Assembly (NCBI GenBank): GCA_016715985.1
Contig: JADJXD010000001.1
Location: 1,860,001-1,924,000 of the forward strand
Direction of reading: 5' to 3'
DNA length: 64,000 nucleotides
DNA from: Saprospiraceae bacterium
GTDB taxonomy: Bacteria; Bacteroidota; Bacteroidia; Chitinophagales; Saprospiraceae
In this document: positions 55,878-64,000 of the stretch, piece by piece
Layout: each line of letters begins with the position of its first letter
How positions within the stretch are numbered: the stretch's first letter is position 1
Translations under genes and position numbers: made by a program
The notes under the pieces: generated by a model
The model's database searches: none
Told to the model about the DNA's origin: nothing
Seen by the model: only the letters and a program-made list of their open reading frames with translations

Positions 55878-58157
55878 ATGTCTTCAACAGATCATCAAGT
55901 TTTAAAATTCATCAACCAAACAAATCAATCTATCTTCCTGACCGGAAAAGCAGGCACCGGCAAGACAACGCTATTAAAAAAAATTATACGGACTACACAC
56001 AAAAATACGGTCGTTGTAGCACCCACCGGAATTGCGGCACTCAATGCAGGCGGCATGACTATCCACTCGATGTTCCAGATCGCACCGGGTGGTTTTGTAC
56101 CGGATCTATCTTTTGAGCCGGATAATAATAGCAGCGTAAAATTGGATTCCATCTACTCGCTCACCAGAAATTTTAAGATGAGCAGTGTAAAACAATCTGT
56201 CATCCGATCTTTGGAACTTCTGGTCATTGATGAAGTCAGTATGCTGAGAGCTGATCTTTTGGACGCTATCGACTTTGTGATGAGAAAAGTGAGAAGAAAA
56301 GAAAAAGCTTTCGGGGGTGTTCAGGTTCTGTTTATAGGTGACTTGTTGCAATTACCACCTGTAGTCAAAAATGAAGAATGGAATGTACTTCAAAAATATT
56401 ATCCGGGAATGTTCTTCTTTCACGCACATGCATTGCGGGAAGCCCCACCTCTTTATATTGAATTAAAAAAAATCTATCGGCAGTCAGACGAAAAATTTAT
56501 CAGTCTGCTCAATAACTTACGCAATAACAATATTACATCTGAGGATAATGGAATATTGAGTAGCTATATAAAGCCTGACTTTAACTTACAAAATCATCCG
56601 GGATATATCTATCTGACTACGCACAATCACAAAGCTGACGACATTAATTCGCGATCTCTCGAAAATCTGAAGGATAAAAAATACAGTTATACGGCAGAAA
56701 TTGAAGGTGATTTTCCGGAGAAAATGTACCCGATCGAAGAAGTATTGCATCTCAAAGTTGGCGCACAGGTTATGTTTATCAAAAATGACCTTTCTCAGGA
56801 AAAACGCTATTACAACGGTAAAATGGGTATTGTAAAATCACTCTCGAAAGATGAAATAATCGTACAGTTTGCTGACGAAAACGATACCATCGAAGTGGAA
56901 AAATACGAATGGAACAATATAAGATATCATATTAATGAAAATACCAGAGAAGTCGAAGAAGAAGTAATCGGCACCTTTGTTCACTACCCGTTAAAACTTG
57001 CCTGGGCTATCACGGTACATAAGAGTCAGGGTTTGACTTTTGAAAAAGCGGTATTGGATGTTGCAGACGTATTTCAGCCCGGACAGGCATATGTTGCACT
57101 TTCCAGACTGAAATCTTTGGATGGACTTATTCTGATCGATATGCTCAAAATGCGGGGTATTCAAAATGCGCAGGAGGTTATGTCTTATGCCAAAAATGAA
57201 GCAGATGAAACAACCATAGCGACCACATTGGAATCTGCTACTAAAACCTTTATATATCAATATCTCAATAGTAGTTTTGATTTTTCCAATTTGCTATTTC
57301 AATGGGAAAAACATGCTTCCGGCTACAGTGACAATGCTTCCCATTCCGAAAAAGCCAAACACGCCGGATGGGCAAAAACACAATCTGTATTATTGCAGAC
57401 AATAGCAGATGTATCAGATAAATTTTTAAAATGGTTAGATTATCAGTTTTCACAGAAAACTATAGATTACAATACTATTTCAAATAAAACGACAGGGGCT
57501 TTTGATCATTTTTTTTTGAGATTAGACCCGGTTTTCGATGAATTACTGTGTAAAATTGAAGAAATAAAAAGGGTAAAAAGAGTCAAAGAATATTTTAACG
57601 AACTAAAAGAACTCGAAGAACTGACCGTACAGAGTATATTACAATTGTTCAGATCAAAACGTTTGATGGAGCTTTATCTGAATGGACAGGAAATCAATAA
57701 AGAGAATTTAACGAATGAAACCATTAAATACTACAGAGCAAATAAACTGGAATCTGTAAGGGCAAAATTTAAGTCATCTCCCCAAAAATCCATCTCAAAT
57801 GATGACGAACCGGAAGACTTCTCTTATTACAAGGTAAAACCCAAAAAGCAAAAAGAAGCCAAAAAACCAACCCATCAGATTACGTATGAACTTTGGCTTG
57901 AAAAAAAGACAATCGAAGAAATAGCCTCACAAAGAATGCTGACAGTCAGTACTATCCAATCACATCTTTCTACATTGATTGGCATAAGAAAAATACAAAT
58001 ATTGGATGTAATGACAGATGATAAGATCCGGATACTTGAAGGTTTGTTTGAAAATTACAGCGGTGGCGGACTATCTGAACTGAAAGAAAAAGCAGGTGAA
58101 GATATAACATATGGTGAGCTGAGAATGTATCAGGCACATCTGAAACAATCAGAATAA
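55878..58157 (+). CDS. Pif1-like superfamily 1 helicase with C-terminal helix-turn-helix
   Basis: The 759-residue protein has Walker A LTGKAGTGKTT (about 21-31), VVVAPTGIAALNAGGMTIHSMF (motif Ia), Walker B LLVIDEVSML, LFIGDLLQLPPV (motif III), and motifs V-VI around AWAITVHKSQGLTFEKAVLDV and YVALSRLKSLDGL. The C-terminal third is charged and contains a helix-turn-helix of the RecQ/Pif1 HTH_40 type (about 670-715; ITYELWLEKKTIEEIASQRMLTVSTIQSHL). It is a 5'-3' DNA helicase in repair or replication. The gene stands alone with its own spacer. Confidence 0.92.
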   Translation: MSSTDHQVLKFINQTNQSIFLTGKAGTGKTTLLKKIIRTTHKNTVVVAPTGIAALNAGGMTIHSMFQIAPGGFVPDLSFEPDNNSSVKLDSIYSLTRNFKMSSVKQSVIRSLELLVIDEVSMLRADLLDAIDFVMRKVRRKEKAFGGVQVLFIGDLLQLPPVVKNEEWNVLQKYYPGMFFFHAHALREAPPLYIELKKIYRQSDEKFISLLNNLRNNNITSEDNGILSSYIKPDFNLQNHPGYIYLTTHNHKADDINSRSLENLKDKKYSYTAEIEGDFPEKMYPIEEVLHLKVGAQVMFIKNDLSQEKRYYNGKMGIVKSLSKDEIIVQFADENDTIEVEKYEWNNIRYHINENTREVEEEVIGTFVHYPLKLAWAITVHKSQGLTFEKAVLDVADVFQPGQAYVALSRLKSLDGLILIDMLKMRGIQNAQEVMSYAKNEADETTIATTLESATKTFIYQYLNSSFDFSNLLFQWEKHASGYSDNASHSEKAKHAGWAKTQSVLLQTIADVSDKFLKWLDYQFSQKTIDYNTISNKTTGAFDHFFLRLDPVFDELLCKIEEIKRVKRVKEYFNELKELEELTVQSILQLFRSKRLMELYLNGQEINKENLTNETIKYYRANKLESVRAKFKSSPQKSISNDDEPEDFSYYKVKPKKQKEAKKPTHQITYELWLEKKTIEEIASQRMLTVSTIQSHLSTLIGIRKIQILDVMTDDKIRILEGLFENYSGGGLSELKEKAGEDITYGELRMYQAHLKQSE

Positions 58158-58293
58158 ATCGTTTCAGATGATTTTATTCTATCGTCGGGTACTAAAAATG
58201 CGACACTCCAACCAAAGAAAATCGGTCATCTGTTCGGTATCAACTGTAAAAAAGCTTAATTTCGCACTTTCAAAATCTAACAGAAGTTAATAC

Positions 58294-59643
58294 ATGGCAA
58301 AAGTTGAGCTGTTAATGCCCAAAATGGGAGAGAGTATCATGGAAGCGACTATCCTCAAATGGGTTAAAAAAGCAGGTGATAGAGTCGAGATGGATGAAAC
58401 CATTCTTGAAATAGCAACCGATAAAGTTGATTCAGAAATTCCGTCGCCGGTCAGTGGTGTTATTTCCGAGGTATTGTTTCCGGAAGATGCTGTGGTAGAA
58501 ATAGGAAAAGTGATTGCAATCATCCAAACAGAAGGAGACGAGAAAATTGCAGCATCACCGGCTGTCAAAGAAGAACAACCACATGCGGTAGCGGATATGA
58601 AAGAGGCAACCGATATGGCTGAAAATTCGGCTGAAGTAGCTGCAATTCTGGCACCGGCTGCATCGGCTGTTACTCATTCAGATGACAGATTTTATTCTCC
58701 TTTAGTTAAAAATATAGCAAAACAGGAAAATATAAATACAACGGAACTGAGTAAAATTTCAGGCTCAGGAGCAAATGGAAGAGTTACAAAATCTGATATT
58801 CTGGAATATATTGCCAACAGAAGTACTTCACCTTCCGTTTCAGATAAACCTGCGGCAACTCCTGAGAAAATTATTTCAACACCTTCCGTATCTGATGTAA
58901 ATGTGCCTCGTCCGGTATCTGTCTCCACTTCCGGAAATGTCGAAATCGTGGAAATGGACAGAATGAGAAAGCTGATAGCAGATCACATGGTGATGTCCAA
59001 GCAGACTTCTCCGCATGTTACATCTTTTGTGGAAGCGGATGTAACCAACCTTTTTCAATGGCGTGAGAAAAATAAGAAAAAATTTCAGGAGAAATACGGA
59101 GAGAATATCACTTTTACACCCCTTTTCATAGATGCAGTTGTTCGGGCCATCAAAGATTTTCCGATGATCAATATTTCTTTGGAGGGTCAGAAAATTATCA
59201 TCAAAAAAGATATCAATATAGGAATGGCCGCAGCACTGCCTTCCGGCAATCTGATAGTACCGGTGATTAAAAATGCTGATTTCCTCAATCTCGTTGGTCT
59301 GACGAAAACGGTCAATGATCTTGCGGCGAGAGCAAAACAAAACAAACTGAAACCCGATGAAATAAAAGACGGAACTTTCACTTTGACCAATGTCGGAACA
59401 TTCGGAAATGTGATGGGTACTCCGATTATTAATCAACCTCAGGTTGCGATTCTGGCTACTGGTGCTATTAAGAAAAAACCGGCTGTGTTAGAGACAGAAT
59501 ACGGAGATGTCATTGCTATCCGACAGATGATGTTTCTATCTCTATCTTACGATCACCGGATCGTGGATGGGTCTTTGGGCGGTTCATTTCTGAGGAGAGT
59601 AGCGGATTATCTCGAGCAGTTTGATCCCGGCACTACCGTATAA
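58294..59643 (+). CDS. 2-oxo acid dehydrogenase E2 (dihydrolipoamide acyltransferase)
   Basis: The 449-residue protein has a lipoyl domain (1-78) with the lipoylated Lys44 in EIATDKVDSEIPSP and an Ala/Pro-rich linker. A peripheral subunit-binding domain follows (about 128-168; YSPLVKNIAKQENIN, GANGRVTKSDIL), then the catalytic core (about 215-449) with the active-site motif YDHRIVDGS near residue 421. The complex is not specified; no E1 or E3 gene lies nearby. Branched-chain, pyruvate and 2-oxoglutarate types are all possible. It moves acyl groups from E1 to CoA. Confidence 0.92.
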   Translation: MAKVELLMPKMGESIMEATILKWVKKAGDRVEMDETILEIATDKVDSEIPSPVSGVISEVLFPEDAVVEIGKVIAIIQTEGDEKIAASPAVKEEQPHAVADMKEATDMAENSAEVAAILAPAASAVTHSDDRFYSPLVKNIAKQENINTTELSKISGSGANGRVTKSDILEYIANRSTSPSVSDKPAATPEKIISTPSVSDVNVPRPVSVSTSGNVEIVEMDRMRKLIADHMVMSKQTSPHVTSFVEADVTNLFQWREKNKKKFQEKYGENITFTPLFIDAVVRAIKDFPMINISLEGQKIIIKKDINIGMAAALPSGNLIVPVIKNADFLNLVGLTKTVNDLAARAKQNKLKPDEIKDGTFTLTNVGTFGNVMGTPIINQPQVAILATGAIKKKPAVLETEYGDVIAIRQMMFLSLSYDHRIVDGSLGGSFLRRVADYLEQFDPGTTV

Positions 59644-59655
59644 ATTTTATACCAC

Positions 59656-61812
59656 ATGAAGAAAAACCTGTTTCTGTTTATTTGCTGTATGTTCTTTTTC
59701 ATTCTTCCGGGAAATGCCCAAAGGTCATTTAAGAAACTGGCAAATCAATATTTTGAAGCAGGAAAGTATCGGGATGCTGCTTACTTTTTTGAAAAATATA
59801 AAAACACAGAAAAGCAAACTACCAGTGTCATCCGAAGGGGAATTTCCTACTATTATACCAATAATCCCGATGCGTGCATCCGGGACATGGAAACTGCCAA
59901 AGCTCTGAAAACTAGAGATAACAGGATTTATAAATATGCCGGTCTGTCCTATTTTGATAAAATGAATTATTCAGAAGCAGCAGGATTTTTTAAAACCTAT
60001 CTTCGATATTTAAAAAACGGCTCTCGGGAATGGTTTGAAACAATCGACTTAATAAAAAGATGTGAATCAGCTATGCAGATGAGACACGAACCACAAATGG
60101 CGTTTGTTGAAAATGCCGGTTTGGGTATCAATAGTATATTTGATGATTTTGCGCCGATATTCAGTCCTACCAGACAAAACAGAATATATTTCTCCTCCGC
60201 CAGAGAAGGTGTGACTGGTGGATTGAGGAACAAAAAAGGACTTGAAGACCAAATAAAAGGCCATTATTATGCAGATATGTTTTACGTCGATAACGAAGAA
60301 GGGCTTTGGTCCGGCGTATCTAAATTTCAGCCACTTTTGAATACACCGAAGCATGATGTCATCCTTCACTTTAACAATGACGGATCGGTTATGTATTTCC
60401 TTCGGTCTTCGGATCTGAAAACAGGCGTAATTTATTCAGATACATTTGACATAGACAAAATACCTTCAGACACACTTCAAAGAGCATTGCTTCCTATCTC
60501 AGCAGAGTATGGTGATAAAGATCTGTTCATTTTTAGTGACAGCCTGATTATGTTTAGTGCGATCCGACCGGAAGGATATGGCGGATATGACTTGTATTTT
60601 GTTGAAAAAAAAGGATTTACCTGGCAGAATCCTGTTAATTTAGGACCCGGTATCAATACCCCTTATAATGAAATTTCCCCTTTCATAACTAAGAGTGGTG
60701 ACCGGATTTATTTTTCATCAGACAGGCTGGAAGGAATCGGAGGATATGATGTTTATCAGGCGGACTTTGATACTGAAAGATCCCGATGGCTTCCCGTTAA
60801 AAATATGGCAATTCCTATCAATTCATCCAAAGATGATGAAGGCTTTTATCTGACATCCGACGGAGTAAGTGCTGTTTTCAGTTCCAACAGATTAGGATCT
60901 TTGGGAGGGAAAGATCTGTATTTTGCTTATTTTAAAAATCAGGATATTGAACAACTGCAATACACAGAAGTGCCTGCATTTACTTCCCGTGAAAATTTTG
61001 CGGATCAGGAATTTGTCAATGATCCATCGCCGACCATCATACAAAATGAGAAGGCTGTTATCAGAAGTGATTTTTTCATGTCTCCTTTGTACTATAAAGA
61101 AAATGAAGACATCCTGACACCCAATAACAATGTGCTGATTAAACGGCTCTCTGAACTATTACAGATCTATCCTGAAATAGAAGTCATACTGACAGGCCAC
61201 ACCGTACAGGAAGGCAATTCAGACCTTGATGTTTATTTCACCATGAAACTGACAGAAAAAATAAGCAACAGATTGGTAAATTCGGGTGTACAGCCGGGAA
61301 GGATTCATATTCAGTCTTGCGGCAGTTATTACCCGCTTGCGACGCCATATATCAATGGCATAAAATCAACTCTCGCAGCCAAGGTAAATAGAAGGATAGA
61401 CATCAGCTTAGTCAATGTAAATCCGGAAAGAGTTCATGTCATTTATGAATACCCATCGGTGGAAAATGAATTCAGAGACTATAAATGGGATGGATTTCAA
61501 AAACTGAACGATACCGTCACTTTCAGAGTACAATTTGCCAAAACGGCACAGCTTTTTAAGTCAGATTTCAGCGACTCAGAGTCAGAAATCCTGATGTATA
61601 AAAAAGCAAATCAGAGTGACTACATTTATACTTACGGTAATACCATGTCCTATTCAGAAGCCAAAGAACTGAAAAACAAGCTAGCTAAAATATATACCAA
61701 TGCGGACATTTCCATTTTAGCTTATTATAAAGGCTTACCACTTGACAGAATAAAAATGGTATCACTGTCGGAAAGTATTCCGGCGTTGGGGGATTTTCTG
61801 AGAGAGAATTGA
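59656..61812 (+). CDS. TPR-PD40-OmpA family outer membrane/periplasmic protein
   Basis: The 718-residue protein has a signal peptide (to about 21), TPR-like helices (about 25-140), a PD40/WD40-like propeller (about 155-430; FDDFAPIFSPTRQNRIYFSSAREG, YNEISPFITKSGDRIYFSSDRLEGIGGYDVYQ, KDDEGFYLTSDGVSAVFSSNRLGSLGGKDLY) and an OmpA-like domain (about 475-590; VILTGHTVQEGN and NRRIDIS). The tail of about 110 residues resembles a SPOR-like repeat (YGNTMSYSEAKELKNKLAKIYTNADI). The order TPR-propeller-OmpA recalls PorE of the T9SS but lacks the carboxypeptidase-like domain, so I keep it as a relative. It probably links the envelope to peptidoglycan. Confidence 0.85.
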   Translation: MKKNLFLFICCMFFFILPGNAQRSFKKLANQYFEAGKYRDAAYFFEKYKNTEKQTTSVIRRGISYYYTNNPDACIRDMETAKALKTRDNRIYKYAGLSYFDKMNYSEAAGFFKTYLRYLKNGSREWFETIDLIKRCESAMQMRHEPQMAFVENAGLGINSIFDDFAPIFSPTRQNRIYFSSAREGVTGGLRNKKGLEDQIKGHYYADMFYVDNEEGLWSGVSKFQPLLNTPKHDVILHFNNDGSVMYFLRSSDLKTGVIYSDTFDIDKIPSDTLQRALLPISAEYGDKDLFIFSDSLIMFSAIRPEGYGGYDLYFVEKKGFTWQNPVNLGPGINTPYNEISPFITKSGDRIYFSSDRLEGIGGYDVYQADFDTERSRWLPVKNMAIPINSSKDDEGFYLTSDGVSAVFSSNRLGSLGGKDLYFAYFKNQDIEQLQYTEVPAFTSRENFADQEFVNDPSPTIIQNEKAVIRSDFFMSPLYYKENEDILTPNNNVLIKRLSELLQIYPEIEVILTGHTVQEGNSDLDVYFTMKLTEKISNRLVNSGVQPGRIHIQSCGSYYPLATPYINGIKSTLAAKVNRRIDISLVNVNPERVHVIYEYPSVENEFRDYKWDGFQKLNDTVTFRVQFAKTAQLFKSDFSDSESEILMYKKANQSDYIYTYGNTMSYSEAKELKNKLAKIYTNADISILAYYKGLPLDRIKMVSLSESIPALGDFLREN

Positions 61813-61841
61813 ATTGACTTTTCATCATCAAACTATAAAAC

Positions 61842-63434
61842 ATGAATTACATTTATCTTTTAGTCCTTTCCCTTTCATTATCTATTTGCCAAGGTCAGAC
61901 GCCGGTTCTGGTTAAAGATTTAAATCCGGGATCTAATGGTACTACCTTTTATGATCACCCTTCCATTCAAATTGGTGAAGTCATTTATTTTGTGGGAGAC
62001 ATTAATGGTAGTCGTGATTTGTACTCTATTATGGACGGAAATATACAATTGCTAGCTAAAATATGTCCCGGAAGCTGCTTGACATTTGAAGTTTTCTTTT
62101 TTGAATATAATGGAAAATTGTACTTTAAAAAACAAATAGATAGTAAAATCAATCAATTTTGGGAAACTGATGGAACAGAATCAGGTACTAAATTAGTTTT
62201 TGAATATATCGGAACTTTTAAAGCCATCGCAAAAGGAAACAACTCTAAAATGTATATTGGAACTTACAATCGGACAACATTTAAGGACGAAGTATATATA
62301 TCTGATGGAACGACAGATGGAACAAAAAAAATAAGCACTGATGTAAATTTAGGTGCCAAAGAAGAAAAATTTGGAGCAGCTATCAAGTATAGTAATGGTA
62401 TAGCTTTTGTTAATATTACGAATGATTCATTAAAAATATTTAAATATGATGATGAAAATTTGTCATTGTTAGCAAAAATAAAAGTAAAAACGGGGCTGAG
62501 TGTACTTGGATTAAAAACTATGCATAAAGACGATTTAGTCATTTTAGTCCATGGGGACAATGCATCTGTATCAGAAATTTATAGATATGACAAGATTTCT
62601 AAGCTGATTAACAAAGAAGTTACCCTACCATTCACTAGTTTGGAATACCCATTTTTAAAGGATTACAATCAGGATAGTATAATTTTGTATCAATATAATG
62701 GAGGACATTTTATACTCAGTGGTATTCCGTTGATTAAAACTAATATTACCCCTTTCAGTAAAGATTATTATAGTAATATTAGTGAGAAATTCTATAAATA
62801 TAATGAACGAGTAGCTTACTTGGCAGTAGAAAATTGTGGAGATATATGTTGGAATTTTAAGGTTATTTTATTTGATGGTAAAGTGGAACAGAAAAAAGTA
62901 GTGGATGTGGACAGAGCAAATAATTATGACTTAATTGGTCATCAAAATTTTGCTTTTTATAGTTCGAATGGACCAACAGGTAGAGATGGGAAAATATATA
63001 TTTTTAATCTGGAAGAAAAAACTAATAAATTATTGTATAGCTTTACTCAAACTTTTTCTAGCCAAGGTGTTAAACCTTTAGGAGTAATCGATGGAAAATT
63101 ATATTTTTTAGCAAATTTAAATCAATCCTTCGGTAAAGAATTGTACTATATCGAAACCGGAATAAGTACTTCTACAGAAGATATTACTCCCGTTTCTCAA
63201 AAAGAATTTACAGTACATCAATCTGGCTCCCAATTCAGCATCACTTGTGCTACTGACGATATCAGAAACCTGCACCTAAGCTTTTTTGATAGGGCAGGCA
63301 GATTATTGAAAGTTCATGAAATTTTTACTGATACCGAATATCGATTTGATGATACCCTTAAAGGACTGATATTCCTTCAGATAACTGATAAAAAGTCAAC
63401 TGTAACACAAGGACACAAATTGTTTATCCCTTGA
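61842..63434 (+). CDS. Secreted ELWxxDGT-repeat protein with T9SS-type tail
   Basis: The 530-residue protein has a signal peptide ending at CQGQ, then repeats such as FWETDGTESGTKLV and VYISDGTTDGTKKI that match the ELWxxDGT beta-propeller repeat. A C-terminal domain (about 450-530) reads LHLSFFDRAGRLLKVHEIF...LKGLIFLQI...HKLFIP and fits a type A T9SS sorting domain. It is likely exported to the surface and has no known enzyme motif. It follows the OmpA-like gene by 29 bp and may be co-transcribed. Confidence 0.83.
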   Translation: MNYIYLLVLSLSLSICQGQTPVLVKDLNPGSNGTTFYDHPSIQIGEVIYFVGDINGSRDLYSIMDGNIQLLAKICPGSCLTFEVFFFEYNGKLYFKKQIDSKINQFWETDGTESGTKLVFEYIGTFKAIAKGNNSKMYIGTYNRTTFKDEVYISDGTTDGTKKISTDVNLGAKEEKFGAAIKYSNGIAFVNITNDSLKIFKYDDENLSLLAKIKVKTGLSVLGLKTMHKDDLVILVHGDNASVSEIYRYDKISKLINKEVTLPFTSLEYPFLKDYNQDSIILYQYNGGHFILSGIPLIKTNITPFSKDYYSNISEKFYKYNERVAYLAVENCGDICWNFKVILFDGKVEQKKVVDVDRANNYDLIGHQNFAFYSSNGPTGRDGKIYIFNLEEKTNKLLYSFTQTFSSQGVKPLGVIDGKLYFLANLNQSFGKELYYIETGISTSTEDITPVSQKEFTVHQSGSQFSITCATDDIRNLHLSFFDRAGRLLKVHEIFTDTEYRFDDTLKGLIFLQITDKKSTVTQGHKLFIP

Positions 63435-63479
63435 TTTTTGGTTTCAGACCGTAATTTCTCATAAAAACAACTTCGATCG

Positions 63480-63509
63480 TCGCAGTTTGCAACTGCGATG
63501 CTATTTTTT
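63480..63509 (+). terminator. Terminator hairpin after the ELWxxDGT protein
   Basis: TCGCAGTT-TGC-AACTGCGA (63480-63498) is a perfect 8-bp stem with a 3-nt loop, followed by TGCTATTTTTT. It is 46 bp after the stop. Confidence 0.75.
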
Positions 63510-63875
63510 CAGAATTTTCAATTCGATTTAACTGTACTGCCTTTGCCTAAGTCGATATGACAATATTGGCTTTGCCATAAAATTCACATGAATGGAGGAA
63601 ATTTATAACTTTGTATGGAATGTGCAGATGATATCAATTAATGGCTTGGCCTGCATCAGTACTATCAAAAGTTTGTTGTAATTGAATTAAAAATTCATAA
63701 TGTATGGTATCGAAGTCACATTTATCAGTTAGATATTGCCTGACAAGTCTGCTCCCGAAAGCGGGCAGAGACTTCGACTATCGGGAGACATACGGCACAA
63801 GTTGCATTTATCAGGCTCTAAACAGACTGAAACTTGCACCAGCATGAGAAGCTTGGTATAAATTACTGTTTCTCA

Positions 63876-63939
63876 GCTCCGGCGGAGCAATATCTTTGTA
63901 ACATCACGAAGCAACAAATGTCTTAAGCTCCAGCGGAGC
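63876..63939. repeat. Paired GCTCC-NNN-GGAGC palindromes
   Basis: GCTCCGGCGGAGC (63876-63888) and GCTCCAGCGGAGC (63927-63939) share the same 5-bp arms and differ in the central base. This looks like a short dispersed palindromic repeat of the REP type, which are common in intergenic DNA of Saprospiraceae-like genomes. Confidence 0.5.
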
Positions 63940-64000
63940 GAAACAAATACTAAGGTTCCGCACCTTCGGCGCTACCAATATCGCATTGATTTTTTTTCTA

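Larger units (their letters stand above)
63435..64000. other. Non-coding right edge with multiple palindromes
   Basis: No gene is seen. The region holds a terminator hairpin (63480-63509), an imperfect hairpin at 63747-63772 (GTCTGCTCCCG with CGGGCAGAGAC) and two GCTCC-NNN-GGAGC palindromes near the end, listed separately. Confidence 0.6.

Noticed and set aside
59656..61812. Calling the TPR-PD40-OmpA protein PorE of the T9SS
   Set aside because: The carboxypeptidase-regulatory-like domain expected between propeller and OmpA domain is not seen and no other por genes are adjacent.

Overview
The window looks like a chromosome segment from a gliding or T9SS-bearing Bacteroidota, most like Saprospiraceae. 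I infer this from gldD, gldE, ssb and mutY in their usual order, a SusC/SusD pair, T9SS-type C-terminal sorting domains, DUF4271 next to hemD, a DUF4249/TonB-receptor pair, promoter-like TAnnTTTG boxes, little Shine-Dalgarno signal and AT-rich DNA. No rRNA is present. One tRNA (Cys) was found.

Layout. Positions 1-13677 (minus strand) hold one giant surface protein that runs off the left edge. It has a signal peptide, an RCC1-like propeller, Ig-like parts, 13 tandem 115-residue DUF11/DUF7507-type repeats (345 bp), two diverged longer units, then 13 units of exactly 474 bp (158 residues). A single missing base at about 8343 splits the reading frame. A small secreted protein precedes it (13706-14422), and an IS1595/ISXO2-type insertion sequence (14440-15427) sits just upstream of that. 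Positions 15.4-19.5 kb form an AT-rich accessory stretch. It carries a secreted orphan, a lipoprotein joining an intradiol dioxygenase to a thioredoxin-like domain, a membrane LytTR regulator, tRNA-Cys and three related 120-142 bp palindromic, MITE-like elements.

Positions 19.7-36.1 kb are mostly core genes: an MBL hydrolase, a two-component pair, DUF4271-hemD-NUDIX, a WecA/MraY-type transferase, crcB, gldD-gldE-ssb-mutY, two tandem paralogous ECF sigma factors, a GT2 with a membrane protein, and a FadH-like flavoenzyme. Positions 36.2-43.3 kb are a glycan-uptake locus. It has a SusC, an oversized SusD with two SusE/F-like modules spliced into it, and a divergent secreted protein of five such modules plus a T9SS tail. 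Positions 43.4-47.3 kb carry a SixA-type phosphatase, a DUF4296 lipoprotein, a PhoB/PhoR-like pair and a cell-wall amidase. Positions 47.6-52.1 kb hold a GH3-serine hydrolase fusion translationally coupled to cinA. Positions 52.5-63.4 kb carry a TonB receptor/DUF4249 pair, a Pif1-like helicase, an E2 acyltransferase, a TPR-PD40-OmpA protein and an ELWxxDGT-type secreted protein. The right edge is non-coding and rich in small palindromes.

The most unusual items are the mosaic giant repeat gene with its one-base frameshift, the SusD with embedded SusE/F modules, the MITE-like family and the dioxygenase-thioredoxin lipoprotein. No CRISPR array, prophage or defence island was recognised.
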